From the NCBI GenBank assembly GCA_963790525.1, contig CAWBOV010000006.1, forward strand, positions 744,001-808,000: a DNA stretch of 64,000 nt, in the 5' to 3' direction. The position numbers were made by a program, and so were the translations under genes. The notes below the pieces were generated by a model. It had not been told where the DNA came from, searched no databases, and worked only from the letters and a program-made list of their open reading frames with translations. This document shows positions 20,459 to 31,465 of this stretch, piece by piece. This DNA is from CAWBOV01 sp963790525. GTDB taxonomy: Bacteria > Actinomycetota > Actinomycetes > Mycobacteriales > Jatrophihabitantaceae. Numbering within the stretch: position 1 is the stretch's first letter; every line of letters starts with the position of its first letter.

Positions 20459-21297
20459 TCGTACTCCTCCACATCGGTGCGGTCGCCGGGGACGCCCTCA
20501 CCCTCGTCCTCGGGGCCGGTCCAGCGCACCTGCAGCTCCCCCAGCGCGGCGGCCTGGGTGAAGGCCACGACACCGTCGCGGTACAGCTCGAGCAGGCCGA
20601 GGAACCGGGCGACGACCTCCAGCGTCGAGGCGCAGTCGGCGACGAGGGCCCGGAAGGTCGACTGCTGATGCGCGCGCAGCCGGGTCGCCAGGATGGTCAT
20701 GTGATCGCGGACGCTCACCCGCGCCGCGTGGACGTGGTCGATGCCGATCACCTCGACCGGCCGCGGGCGGGACGCCAGCGCCGCAAGCTCGGCCAGGCGC
20801 AGGGCGTCGATCCCGAGCATCACATCGGGCAGCAGCCCGGCGAACCGCGGCTCCAGCTCGGCCGCGCGTGGATAGCGGCGCGAGTTGCGGCGGAGCAGCT
20901 CCGCCAGGTGGGCAGCAGACATCTTGTAGGCGCGGTACTGCAGCAGCCGGGCGAAGAGCAGGTCGCGTGCCTCCAGCAGCGCGATGTCCTCCTCGTCCTC
21001 GACGTCGGCCGACGGGAGCAGCCGCGCCGCCTTGAGGTCGAGGAGGGTGGACGCGACGACCAGGAACTGCGTCGCCTGGCCGAGGTCCCAGTCCGAGCCG
21101 GCCGCCCGGATGTAGGCGATGAAGTCGTCCGTCACCTGCGACAGGGCGATCTCGGTGACGTCCATCTGCCGCTTGCCGATCAGCGAGAGCAGCAGGTCGA
21201 ACGGGCCCTCGAAGTTGTCCAGCCGGACGTGGAAGCCGACCCGGGGTGCGTCTTCGGTGCCCGCCGGGACCTCGATCGTCCCGGCCGTGTCGCTCAT
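20455..21297 (-). CDS. scpA: Segregation and condensation protein A (kleisin)
   Basis: A 280-residue kleisin that bridges SMC heads. Hallmarks are FHVRLDNFEGPFDLLLSLIG near the N-terminus, KRQMDVTEIALSQVTDDF, FLVVASTLLDLKAARLLP, and a C-terminal winged helix (LGLLELYRDGVVAFTQ). The ATG at 21297 overlaps the parA stop (ATGA), and its own stop overlaps scpB. Gene order parA-scpA-scpB-rluB is the actinobacterial norm. The gene is intact. Confidence 0.95.
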   Translation of the reverse strand: MSDTAGTIEVPAGTEDAPRVGFHVRLDNFEGPFDLLLSLIGKRQMDVTEIALSQVTDDFIAYIRAAGSDWDLGQATQFLVVASTLLDLKAARLLPSADVEDEEDIALLEARDLLFARLLQYRAYKMSAAHLAELLRRNSRRYPRAAELEPRFAGLLPDVMLGIDALRLAELAALASRPRPVEVIGIDHVHAARVSVRDHMTILATRLRAHQQSTFRALVADCASTLEVVARFLGLLELYRDGVVAFTQAAALGELQVRWTGPEDEGEGVPGDRTDVEEYE

Positions 21298-22235
21298 CTG
21301 GCGAGGACTTCCATCGCCAGCGTCCGGTAGGCCTGCGCTCCGGAGGAGCTCGGGGCCCACGAGGTGATCGGCTGTCCGGCGACGGTGGTCTCCGGGAACC
21401 GGACGGTCCGCGAGATGACCGTGTCGTAGACGTCGTCGCCGAAGGCTTCCAGCACCCGCGCGTAGACCTCGCGCCCGTGCAGGGTGCGGCCGTCGTACAT
21501 GGTGGCGAGGATGCCGTCCAGCCGCAGGGCCGGGTTCAGGCGATCACGCACCTTGTCGATGGTGTCGATCAGCAGGGCCACCCCGCGCAACGAGAAGAAC
21601 TCGCACTCGAGCGGAATGATCACCCCGGTGGCCGCCGTGAGCGCGTTGACGGTCAGCAGGCCGAGGGAGGGTTGGCAGTCGATGAGGATGAAGTCGTACT
21701 CGGCCACGACGGGCGCGAGGGCGCGCGCCAGCGTCTGTTCCCGCGCGACCTCGCCGACGAGCTGGACCTCCGCCGCGGACAGGTCGATGTTGCTGGGCAG
21801 CAGGTCCAGGCCGTTGACGCTGGTCTTGAGGATGACGTCGTCGATGGTGACGTCGCGGCGCAGCAGCAGGTCGTAGGTCGTCCGCTCGAGCTGGTGCGGC
21901 TGGATACCCAGCCCGACCGACAGCGCGCCCTGCGGGTCGAAGTCGACGAGCAGCACCCGGCGGCCGAACTCGGCCAGCGCGGCGCCGAGGTTGATCGTCG
22001 ACGTGGTCTTGCCGACGCCGCCCTTCTGGTTGCAGAGGGCGATGATCCGGGCCGGGCCGTGGCGGTCCAATGGTTGCGGTGTGACGAGCGGACGTCGCAC
22101 GCGCGCCTGCGCTGGATCGGCCGACTTCGGGTCGACGGCCGTGCCCCCGGGGACGCCCTCCGGGGGCGGCGTCAGATCCCCGAATCCGGGCAGCTGTGCC
22201 GAGGCGACGCTGGATTCGTCAGGGCTCTGCGACAC
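21294..22235 (-). CDS. ParA-family ATPase (Rv1708-like)
   Basis: A 313-residue ParA/MinD-type ATPase with a deviant Walker A motif (NQKGGVGKTT, about residue 70), the Walker A' region LLVDFDPQGALSVGLG, and the Walker B stretch FILIDCQPSLGLLTVNAL. The N-terminal 60 residues are a Pro/Ala-rich tail. It is not the oriC-linked ParA, because it sits upstream of scpA rather than beside parB. In mycobacteria the counterpart is Rv1708. It probably helps position chromosome or division machinery; the cargo is unknown. The GTG start follows xerD by about 30 bases. Confidence 0.92.
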   Translation of the reverse strand: MSQSPDESSVASAQLPGFGDLTPPPEGVPGGTAVDPKSADPAQARVRRPLVTPQPLDRHGPARIIALCNQKGGVGKTTSTINLGAALAEFGRRVLLVDFDPQGALSVGLGIQPHQLERTTYDLLLRRDVTIDDVILKTSVNGLDLLPSNIDLSAAEVQLVGEVAREQTLARALAPVVAEYDFILIDCQPSLGLLTVNALTAATGVIIPLECEFFSLRGVALLIDTIDKVRDRLNPALRLDGILATMYDGRTLHGREVYARVLEAFGDDVYDTVISRTVRFPETTVAGQPITSWAPSSSGAQAYRTLAMEVLAR

Positions 22236-22265
22236 GGCTGCGACGTTACCGCACGGAGCGGGCCG

Positions 22266-23210
22266 TCAGCCTCGGGCGCGCGGGTGCGCCGCGGCGAAGA
22301 CCTCGCGCAACGCGTCGACCGTGACGAGGGTGTAGATCTGCGTGGTCGTCACCGAGGCGTGCCCCAGCAGCTCCTGCACCACGCGGACGTCCGCGCCACC
22401 TTCCATGAGGTGGGTCGCGAAGGAGTGCCGCAGCGTGTGCGGGGAGATGTCGGCGCGCAGCCCGGCCCGCTCGGCGGCCACGCGCAGCACCGCCCAGGCG
22501 CTCTGCCGTGACAGCGGTCCGCCGCGGGCGTTGAGGAACAGGGTGCGCCCACCGTCGCCGGCGGCCGACAGCACCGGCCGCCCGCGCACGAGGTAGGCCT
22601 CCACCGCCTGCGCGGCGTAGGAGCCCAGCGGGACCCGGCGCTGCTTGCCGCCCTTGCCCGCCAGCTCGACCGACCGCCCGGCCAGGTCGATCGTGTCCAC
22701 GGTGAGCCCGACCGCCTCGGAGATGCGGGCGCCCGTCCCGTACAGCACCTCCAGCAGCGCGCGGTCGCGGACGGCGAGCGGGGTTCCCGGCAGGGAGGCA
22801 GCCTCCAGCAGCCGCTCGACGTCGTCGAGTGAGATCGCCTTGGGCAGGCGCCGCGCCGGCGTCGGCGGGCGCACCTCGTGGGCGACGTCGGAGGAGACCA
22901 CGCCCTCGCGCAGCGCGAACCGGTGCAGGCCGCGGACCGCGACGACCGTCCTGGCCGCCGACGCCGCCGAGAGCGGTGGATGCTCCTCGCCGCCCTCGCG
23001 GAGATCGGCGAGGAAACGGCCGATCGTCATGGCCGTGACGTCGCCCAGGTCGGTGACGCCGTGCGCCAGCAGGAAGGCGTGGTAGCGGCTCAGGTCGCGG
23101 CGATAGGCGCTGAGAGTGTTGGCGGCCACGCCGCGTTCGACCGCCAGGTGGTCCAGGAACGTCCGCACGATCTGTGCCACGGCATCGGAGGAGCGTGTCA
23201 GCACCGCCAT
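22266..23210 (-). CDS. xerD: Tyrosine recombinase XerD
   Basis: A 314-residue tyrosine recombinase that resolves chromosome dimers at dif with XerC. The N-terminal SAM-like domain is FLDHLAVERGVAANTLSAYR. The catalytic set is visible: Arg in GTGARISEAVGL, Lys in AGKGGKQRRVPLG, His-x-x-Arg in SPHTLRHSFATHL, His in LLGHASVTTTQ and the nucleophile in TQIYTLV. The ATG at 23210 follows the Nudix stop by ten bases and has GAGGAC upstream. Position upstream of parA-scpAB agrees with chromosomal XerD rather than a phage integrase. Confidence 0.95.
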   Translation of the reverse strand: MAVLTRSSDAVAQIVRTFLDHLAVERGVAANTLSAYRRDLSRYHAFLLAHGVTDLGDVTAMTIGRFLADLREGGEEHPPLSAASAARTVVAVRGLHRFALREGVVSSDVAHEVRPPTPARRLPKAISLDDVERLLEAASLPGTPLAVRDRALLEVLYGTGARISEAVGLTVDTIDLAGRSVELAGKGGKQRRVPLGSYAAQAVEAYLVRGRPVLSAAGDGGRTLFLNARGGPLSRQSAWAVLRVAAERAGLRADISPHTLRHSFATHLMEGGADVRVVQELLGHASVTTTQIYTLVTVDALREVFAAAHPRARG

Positions 23211-23220
23211 CGCGCGGTCC

Positions 23221-23831
23221 TCACCGCCCCGGACGGGCCGGCCAGGCAGCGTCCGCCGGCCGGAGCGTGTTCCAGTCGCGGGCACGAGCCTGAGCGGCGC
23301 CGAGGATTCCGGCGACGGCGACGCCGTTGACGAGGTCACCGGCGAGGACCCGTCCCACGAGGTCGTCCAGGGGTTCGCGGCGGACGGTCATCGTGATCTC
23401 CTCGTCCGCCGACTCGAACCGATCGGCATGGGCGACATCGTCCAGATCGCGCGCCAGGTAGATGCGGATGGCCTCGTCGGTCATACCCGGGGACGTGTAC
23501 AGGTCGAGGAGGACGTGCCAGACCCGGGCGGTCAGCGCCGCCTCCTCGTACAGCTCCCGCTGGGCACCGATCAGCGCCGATTCGCCGGCGACGTCGAGGA
23601 TCCCGGCGGGGAGTTCGTCCAGGCTCTCCCCGACGGGCTGGCGCCACTGGTGGACCAGCACGACCCGGTCGTCCTCGTCGAGGGCGACGACGGCGACGGC
23701 ACCCGGGTGCTCGACGATGTCCCGCGCGGCGATCGACCCGTCCGGCATCCGGACGTCGTCGGTGCGCACCGCGATGACGTTGCCCCGGAACCGGGGCGTG
23801 CTCGAGAGCACCTCGAAGCTGTGGGCGTCGT

Positions 23832-23835
<4 letters not shown>
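23221..23835 (-). CDS. Nudix hydrolase, ADP-ribose pyrophosphatase type (Rv1700-like)
   Basis: A 204-residue Nudix hydrolase. The Nudix box is AGESALIGAQRELYEEAAL (about residues 95-113), retaining REL-x-EE, which binds magnesium. The upstream WRQPVGESLDELPAGILD is typical of ADP-ribose pyrophosphatases, as is the location between pyrG and xerD (Rv1700). Expected to cleave ADP-ribose to AMP and ribose 5-phosphate. The GTG start overlaps the pyrG stop (GTGA). Confidence 0.92.
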
Positions 23836-25598
<1,763 letters not shown>

Positions 25599-25761
25599 CG
25601 AAACTCCCGTGGTCGCGTCCGGAAATCGGGCTGCGGAGCGATGCCGGAAGCATCGTTATCCACGGAAGTCCACCCTAACAGCTCCGGCGACAGAACCGGT
25701 CAGCCACGACCGCCGCCCCGCCCGGCGCGTCGATCGTCACGTCCGTCGGAGCGGTCGATCG

Positions 25762-26841
25762 TCACCCGTCGAGGCCGAGCACCCCTCGATACACGCCCAC
25801 GATCCGGGCCGACGTCGCGTCGGCGTCCGGCCAGGACGAGGCGCGCTCCAGCGCCCGCACCGCGAGGTCCCGGCGTGCCGCGGGGTCGGCGAGCAGGCCG
25901 GCGACCGCTGCGGACAACGCCCGGACGTCGCCCGGCGCGACGAGCACGGCCGTGTCGCCGACGAGATCGCGCACTCCCCCGACGTCGGTGGCCACGACCG
26001 CGGTCCCGAGGAGCATCGCCTCCTGAACCGCCAGCGGGCGCGCCTCCCACAGGGACGGCAGCACCGCCAGATCTGCGGCGGCGAGCAGGTCGGGCACGTC
26101 TCCCCGGCGCCCGAGCAGGGTCACCGGCGCGCCCAGCTCGTCGATCAGAGCCTGCAACTGCGTGCGCAGCGGGCCGTCCCCGGCCACGACGACGGCCGGG
26201 GTTCCGGGCAGGTCGCGCCAGTCCAGCGCCGCGCGGACCAGCACGTCGAGCGCCTTCTGGGGATGGAGGCGGCTGACGCAGACGACGAGCGGCTGCTCCG
26301 CACCCACCCCCAGCGCGTGCCTGGTGGCCGCGCCGCCGTGCGAGACGACCGGAGCGGGCGGCGCCACCTCGGCGAGACGGACGTCGCGCCCGCCGAGGCC
26401 GCGCACCCGCTCCACCAGATCTGCCGACGCGCCGAGCGTGACCGTGGCCGACCGGGCGACGACGCGCTCGCCGATCGCCGTGATCCGCGCCTGCACGCCG
26501 GTGTCCAGGACGGCGTTGTGCCACGTGACGACGAGCGGGCGCCGCCGCGCGAGGGCCGCCGCCAGCCCGGCCCGCAGCCCGTGGGCATGGACGAGGGCGG
26601 CATCCCGGCTCGCCCGCCGCAGGTGCCAGGCGGCCGATGCCTCCGAGCCCACGCCGCTCAGCGGGACTGCGCAGAACCTGGCCCCCACGGCCGCGAAACC
26701 GAACAGCTCCTCGGTCGGGGCCGGCCCGCACACCGTGACCGGCCAGCCGGCGGCCACCATGTGCTCCGCCAGGGAACGGACGTGGACGCCGACGCCTCCC
26801 GTGCTGGTGGCGAGCACGAGGGCGACCCGCGGCGGCGTCAC
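25762..26841 (-). CDS. GT4-type glycosyltransferase
   Basis: A 359-residue GT-B glycosyltransferase of the GT4 type. The N-terminal domain begins RVALVLATSTGGVGVHVRSL, a typical acceptor-site loop. The C-terminal donor domain has VCVSRLHPQKALDVLVRA, GDGPLRTQLQALI and the E-x7-E region LWEARPLAVQEAMLLGTAVV. Donor and acceptor are unknown. It overlaps the MurJ-like gene (GTGA), which itself overlaps an MraY/WecA-like gene, so the three form one cassette that probably builds and flips a lipid-linked glycan. It is the last gene before pyrG, from which it is separated by 163 bases. Confidence 0.88.
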   Translation of the reverse strand: MTPPRVALVLATSTGGVGVHVRSLAEHMVAAGWPVTVCGPAPTEELFGFAAVGARFCAVPLSGVGSEASAAWHLRRASRDAALVHAHGLRAGLAAALARRRPLVVTWHNAVLDTGVQARITAIGERVVARSATVTLGASADLVERVRGLGGRDVRLAEVAPPAPVVSHGGAATRHALGVGAEQPLVVCVSRLHPQKALDVLVRAALDWRDLPGTPAVVVAGDGPLRTQLQALIDELGAPVTLLGRRGDVPDLLAAADLAVLPSLWEARPLAVQEAMLLGTAVVATDVGGVRDLVGDTAVLVAPGDVRALSAAVAGLLADPAARRDLAVRALERASSWPDADATSARIVGVYRGVLGLDG

Positions 26842-28430
26842 GGCGTGCCCGGCAGGTAGCTGCGCAGGGTCCGCAGCGTCGCGCGGTCGGTGCCGGCCAG
26901 TACCGCGACGAACACGGCCACGGCAGCCGCCGCAGCGAGCACGCCGACCCCTACGCTGGGCAGTGCCGCACCGCGGGGCGCCAGGTGACCGATGGACCAG
27001 CCGGCGACCGCACCCGCGGCCCCGGCGAGCACGGCGGCCGCGACGCCCCGGCTGAGTGGGCGGAGCCGACCGAGCACGCGGCGACGCCGGGCCATCAGCA
27101 CCAGCAGCACGGCCGAGACGCTCACGCCGATCGAGTTCCCCATCCCCAGGATCAGCGCCCGATGATCGGCGGGCACGACGACGCTGAGGACGATGTCCAC
27201 GGCGATGACCAGCACCTGCCCGACGATCTGGGCCGCCGCCGCCGCGCGCACCTCACCCGCCGCGTAGAGCACCCGCGCCACCAGCGCGACGAGGGACCAG
27301 CCGAGCAGCCCCATCGCGAACGCGGTCACCGTGGGGGCGAACACTCCCAGCGCCCGCCCGCGAGCGTCGAGGAGGAGGGCACTGGCGGGCTGGGCCACCG
27401 CGATCAGCAGGGCCGTGCCCGCCGACGCGGCGACCACGACGACCACCACGGCTGCAGCCGCCCGGCGCTGGAACTCCGCCTGCAGCCCGTCGTTCCACGC
27501 CGCGGCGAGGCGGGGGAACGTCGTCGTCGCGACGGGCAGGCTGAGCACCGCCCAGGGCAGCAGGAAGACCGTCTGCGCGATCGAGACGCTGACGAGCGTG
27601 CCGGTCGCGGTTCCGGTGCCGTTGGCGAGCCGGATCATCACCGCCGTAGACAGCTCCTGCGCGGCCAGCGTGCCGGCGCCGGCGAACGCGGCGATCCGCA
27701 CCTTGCCGGCGACGCCCACCGGGAATCGCAGCGTCGGCCTGATCCGCAGGCCGGTCCGCAGCACAGGCCGGACAAGGCATCCGGCCAGCACGACGACACC
27801 GGCGGTCGTGCCCACGCTGAGGACGAGCTCGGCACTCCTGGGCAGCCCGACCGCGTTGCGCCCGGCGCCGACCATCGCTCCGTAGGCCAGGTACACGGCG
27901 ACCACGACCAGGCTCGACAGCAGCGGCGCCAGCGCGGGCCACGTGAACCGCTCACCGGCGGTGAGCACGCCACCCAGGACGACCCCGATGCCGTACAGGA
28001 CCACCTGCGGGGCGAACACGATCAGCATGCGGGTGCCCAGGGCATGCGAGCCGGGGCAGGCGTCGGGGCCCAGCAGCGAGATGATCGGCCCGGCGGCCAG
28101 GGCGACGACGGCGGCGATCGGGACGAGCACGACGACCGCCCAGCTCAGCAGGGCCGAGACGAGCCGGTCGGCGAGCTCCCGGTCTCTGGTGGTGAGGACG
28201 GGCGCGAGGATCGGCACGACCAGGGCCGACAGCATCCCTCCGGCCACGATGTCGAAGACGATGTTCGGGATGGTGTTGGCGGTCTGGTAGATCGTGCCGA
28301 CGCAGCCCGACCCGACCCTGCGCCCGTACGCGGCGGTGCGGGCGAACCCGGCCAGGCGGGCGAGGACGGTGATCGCGGCGATGACCGCGGCCGCGCGCGC
28401 CAGGCGACCGCCGGTCCCGGTCGTGCTCAC
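26838..28430 (-). CDS. MurJ/MVF-family lipid flippase-like membrane protein
   Basis: A 530-residue MOP-superfamily protein with about 14 hydrophobic helices. The N-terminal ARLAGFARTAAYGRRVG and YQTANTIPNIVFDIVAGGML match the MVF/MurJ signature. Arg residues in the first helices, needed by MurJ, are present. Unlike mycobacterial MurJ (Rv3910) it has no cytoplasmic pseudokinase extension and it is not in the rpmH-proximal locus, so it may be a second flippase for a glycan other than lipid II. The GTG overlaps the preceding gene's stop. Confidence 0.85.
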   Translation of the reverse strand: MSTTGTGGRLARAAAVIAAITVLARLAGFARTAAYGRRVGSGCVGTIYQTANTIPNIVFDIVAGGMLSALVVPILAPVLTTRDRELADRLVSALLSWAVVVLVPIAAVVALAAGPIISLLGPDACPGSHALGTRMLIVFAPQVVLYGIGVVLGGVLTAGERFTWPALAPLLSSLVVVAVYLAYGAMVGAGRNAVGLPRSAELVLSVGTTAGVVVLAGCLVRPVLRTGLRIRPTLRFPVGVAGKVRIAAFAGAGTLAAQELSTAVMIRLANGTGTATGTLVSVSIAQTVFLLPWAVLSLPVATTTFPRLAAAWNDGLQAEFQRRAAAAVVVVVVAASAGTALLIAVAQPASALLLDARGRALGVFAPTVTAFAMGLLGWSLVALVARVLYAAGEVRAAAAAQIVGQVLVIAVDIVLSVVVPADHRALILGMGNSIGVSVSAVLLVLMARRRRVLGRLRPLSRGVAAAVLAGAAGAVAGWSIGHLAPRGAALPSVGVGVLAAAAAVAVFVAVLAGTDRATLRTLRSYLPGTP

Positions 28431-29275
28431 GACGCGGCAGACACCGCAGGGCGCGAGGCCGCAGGTGCGATGCGGCCCCACCGGTCGAGCGCGCGCAGGG
28501 CCGGTACGGCGTCGATGACGCGGGAGAAGCTCACCCGTTCGCTGGCCAGTGTCAGGGCGGTCACGACGGCCAGCGACGCGGACTGGACGCCGGCGCTCGA
28601 GGCGGCGAGCCGCGTCCCCAGGACCGCGCCGAGGGTGTTCGCGCCCAGGTCGCCGAGCATGCGGCGCTCGGCGAGATCGGCCGGGAGTGCCGCGGCGGCG
28701 GCGCCTGCGACCGCCGCGCCGCTCGCGTTCGGGCCGCCGCAGGTGGCCAGCCCGGCCAGCACCGCGACCTTGGCGGCACGCCCGGGTCGCAGGTCGAACA
28801 GGTTGAGCAGGTTCGCCGACCCGGCGACCAGCGCCGCCCTGCGCAGCGTCACGCCCCAGCTCTCCTCGGGCCGACGCACGGACACGACGGCGCCCGCTCC
28901 GATCACCGCGACCTTGACGGCACCGCCGCTGACCCTGCCCGCGCGCACGGCGGCGAGATGGCCGCGCCAGCCCTTGTCCCCGTGCAGTTCGGTGCCGACC
29001 GCCACCAGATCGTCGTAGGCACCGGCCAGCGCTGCCGCGATGCCGGCGACCAGCAGGTCGCGGCGCTGCGCGGGTGGCGCGCCGACGGCGGCACCGGCCA
29101 GCACCCCGGCGGCGGCCGCGGCACCCCCGGCGAGTGACACCCTGGACCCGCGGTAGTTCTGGCGGACCCACGGGGGTTCGCCGGCCCAGGTCGACCGAGC
29201 GAACAGGTCACCGGCGAGGGCTGTGGTGGCCGCCGCCACGGCAGCGGCGCCGCCGGCTCGCAGCGCGGTCCGCAC
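28427..29275 (-). CDS. MraY/WecA-like phospho-sugar transferase family membrane protein
   Basis: A 282-residue, very Ala-rich membrane protein. Three stretches match the polyprenyl-phosphate sugar-1-phosphate transferase family in the right order: AGAYDDLVAVG (Asp-Asp of the metal site, about residue 90), NLLNLFDLRPGRAAK (the NxxNxxD motif, about residue 158), and LGDLGANTLGAVLGTR (GDxG motif, about residue 210). It is shorter than MraY (about 360), with fewer helices. It could initiate a lipid-linked glycan that the adjacent glycosyltransferase extends and the MurJ-like protein flips. Activity is inferred, as the family is degenerate here. The GTG at 29275 lies two bases after the mctB stop. 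Confidence 0.7.
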   Translation of the reverse strand: MRTALRAGGAAAVAAATTALAGDLFARSTWAGEPPWVRQNYRGSRVSLAGGAAAAAGVLAGAAVGAPPAQRRDLLVAGIAAALAGAYDDLVAVGTELHGDKGWRGHLAAVRAGRVSGGAVKVAVIGAGAVVSVRRPEESWGVTLRRAALVAGSANLLNLFDLRPGRAAKVAVLAGLATCGGPNASGAAVAGAAAAALPADLAERRMLGDLGANTLGAVLGTRLAASSAGVQSASLAVVTALTLASERVSFSRVIDAVPALRALDRWGRIAPAASRPAVSAAS

Positions 29276-29277
29276 CG

Positions 29278-30198
29278 CTACTTCGACGGAGCTGGGAAGA
29301 GGTTGTTCGCCCCCGGGCCGATGCCGTACTGCCCGACGGTGTCCCGCTCGAGACCGGCCAGGGCGAGCGCGGTGCTGAGCTGACCGAGGGCGGTGTCGGC
29401 GTTGTCGACGGTGGACACGGAACGCTGCATCGTCGAGTCGCCGCGCACCGTCGCGACCAGGCCGGCTTCGGTGGCTGACGTCGCATCGCCGGCCACGACC
29501 GTCTTCAGGCCGTACTGCGTGAACTGCGACACCAGCGCGGGCATCGCCTTGGCCTTGGGGTCGGTGGTCGCCAGGGTTCCGCCGGTGATGACCACCGCGA
29601 GCTGGGCCGCGGCCGGATAGTTCTTGTTCTCGACGGTCAGCAGGTTGAGCTTCGCCATGCCGGCGATGACCGACAGGATGTCCGTCGGCGTGCCCTTGCC
29701 CGCGAGCACGTAGCCGAGCAGGGCTCCGGCGAGGGTGGCCGAGTCGGAGGTCTGCGGGAGGTTCAGTCCGGTCGGCTGGACGCCGCTGGTGACGAAGCTC
29801 GAGATCGCAGCCGAGTTGGTCGGGTCGATGTACCCGGCGAGCAGCTGGATGCGGCCGACCACGGTGCCACCGCCCGCGGTCACGGCCGCCTCGACGCCCT
29901 TCTTGACGTCGCTGGACGCACCGGGAGCGCTGATCACCACGATCTTCTGGCCGGTCAGCGAGCCGGCGAGGATCTTGGAGGAGTAGTCGCCGGCGAACTC
30001 GTTGGCGTTCTTCGCCTGGCTCTGGTACGTGCTGTTGCTGGTGCGCAGGTCACTGTTCTCGCTCTTGAGCTCACGCACGTTCTTGCGGAGGTCGCTGAGG
30101 ATGGCCCCGTTGAGGCCGGTGGTTCCCACCACGATCCCGAGGGCCAGAGCCAGGAAGACGGCGATGATGGAAACCAGGTGGTACCGGAACGAAATCAC
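29278..30198 (-). CDS. mctB: MctB/SteB-like envelope protein (Rv1698 homologue)
   Basis: A 306-residue protein with one N-terminal membrane helix (FRYHLVSIIAVFLALALGIVVG) followed by a coiled coil (LSDLRKNVRELKSENSDLRT) and an extracytoplasmic domain rich in Ser, Thr and Ala. In mycobacteria the homologue Rv1698 was described as an outer-membrane copper export channel (MctB). In corynebacteria the same gene, steB, works with steA in cell separation. The GTG overlaps the steA stop. Topology fits a membrane-anchored periplasmic protein better than a porin. Confidence 0.88.
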   Translation of the reverse strand: MISFRYHLVSIIAVFLALALGIVVGTTGLNGAILSDLRKNVRELKSENSDLRTSNSTYQSQAKNANEFAGDYSSKILAGSLTGQKIVVISAPGASSDVKKGVEAAVTAGGGTVVGRIQLLAGYIDPTNSAAISSFVTSGVQPTGLNLPQTSDSATLAGALLGYVLAGKGTPTDILSVIAGMAKLNLLTVENKNYPAAAQLAVVITGGTLATTDPKAKAMPALVSQFTQYGLKTVVAGDATSATEAGLVATVRGDSTMQRSVSTVDNADTALGQLSTALALAGLERDTVGQYGIGPGANNLFPAPSK

Positions 30199-31376
30199 GA
30201 AAACACGCCCTGCAGCCAGTGGACGAGCCGATCGAGCTTGTCGCCCAGAATGTCGATATAGGTCTGTCCCGCCGTCGACACGACCAAGGTCGCGCCGATG
30301 GCGATGAGTGCCGCGAGCACGAGCAGCAGCAACGCGCCGGAGGAGATCCGGCTCTGGTACAGCCGACTCACTCCCTTGGCGTCGATCAGCTTGCCGCCGA
30401 CGCGCAGTCGGGTGAGGAACGTCGAGGCCATGCCACTGCGTCCCTTGTCGAGGAACTCGGTGAGCGTGGCGTGCGTGCCGACGGCCACGATCAGCGTGGC
30501 GCCCTTCTCGTCGGCCAGGAGCATGGCGATGTCCTCGCTCGTGCCCAGCGCGGCGAAGGTGATGGCCTCGATGCCGAGGTCCTGTACGCGCGGCAGCCCG
30601 GGCGCCCGGCCGTCGGGATAGGCGTGGACGATCACCTCCGCGCCGCAGCGCAGCACGTCGTCGCTCACCGAGTCCATGTCGCCGATGATGATGTCGGGCT
30701 TGTGACCGGCTTCCTTGAGCGCGTCCGCTCCCCCGTCGACACCGATCAGCACGGGGCGGAACTCGCGGATGTAGTGGCGCAGCGCGCGCAGGTCTTCCTT
30801 GTACTCGTTGCCGCGGACGACGACGAGGACGTGCCGACCCTCGAGCCGGGTGGTGATGTCCGGGACGCCGACACCGTCCAGCAGCAGGGTGCGCTCGCGC
30901 CGCATGTACTCGATCGTGTTGGCGGCGAAGGACTCGAGCTGGGTGGAGATCCCGGCCTTGGCCTCTTCCATGAGAGCCGCGATCGACTCGGGCGTCTGCT
31001 CGGTACCGGTCGCAACCATCGCGTCCCCGACGAAGACGGAGTCGCCCTCGACCCGGACCCGGGTGCCTTCCTTGACGGCTGCGAACACCTCGGCGCCGAC
31101 GTTGTCGACCAGGATGACGCCGTTCGCGGCGAGCACCTCGGGTCCCAGGTTCGGGTACCGGCCGGAGATGCTCGGGCGGGCGTTGATGACCGCCACCACC
31201 TTCGCGGCGACGAGGGAGTCGGCCGCCACCCGGTCGAGGTCGTCGTGGTCGATGATGGCGATGTCGCCGGGGTTCAGCCTGGTGACGAGACGCTTCGTGC
31301 GCCGGTCCAGGCGGGCGACTCCGGAGACACCGATGCCGTCATCGAGGCGCGCGCGGCGCAGCGTTGCGATCTTCAT
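30195..31376 (-). CDS. steA: SteA-like membrane protein with thiamin pyrophosphokinase-like fold (Rv1697)
   Basis: A 393-residue protein. The central region (VLIGVDGGADALKEAGHKPD, then IIIGDMDSVSDDVL, about residues 225-260) resembles thiamin pyrophosphokinase catalytic sequence but the partner domains differ. A C-terminal membrane helix (SGALLLLVLAALIAIGATLVV) anchors it. In Corynebacterium SteA forms a complex with SteB that controls the RipA peptidoglycan hydrolase during separation. The start is taken at the ATG at 31376 (MKIATLRRARL); an in-frame ATG lies six codons upstream. It is followed by mctB/steB with an overlap. Confidence 0.88.
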   Translation of the reverse strand: MKIATLRRARLDDGIGVSGVARLDRRTKRLVTRLNPGDIAIIDHDDLDRVAADSLVAAKVVAVINARPSISGRYPNLGPEVLAANGVILVDNVGAEVFAAVKEGTRVRVEGDSVFVGDAMVATGTEQTPESIAALMEEAKAGISTQLESFAANTIEYMRRERTLLLDGVGVPDITTRLEGRHVLVVVRGNEYKEDLRALRHYIREFRPVLIGVDGGADALKEAGHKPDIIIGDMDSVSDDVLRCGAEVIVHAYPDGRAPGLPRVQDLGIEAITFAALGTSEDIAMLLADEKGATLIVAVGTHATLTEFLDKGRSGMASTFLTRLRVGGKLIDAKGVSRLYQSRISSGALLLLVLAALIAIGATLVVSTAGQTYIDILGDKLDRLVHWLQGVFS

Positions 31377-31465
31377 GGAACCCCATCGTGCCATCCGAAC
31401 CCCCTCCTGCCCGGCAACGCCACGCCCGGCCCGGGCGCCGTTGCATGCGGGAACGGACCACCTGA

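Noticed and set aside
22266..23210. Phage integrase reading of the tyrosine recombinase
   Set aside because: Length, motifs and position between the Nudix gene and parA are those of chromosomal XerD.
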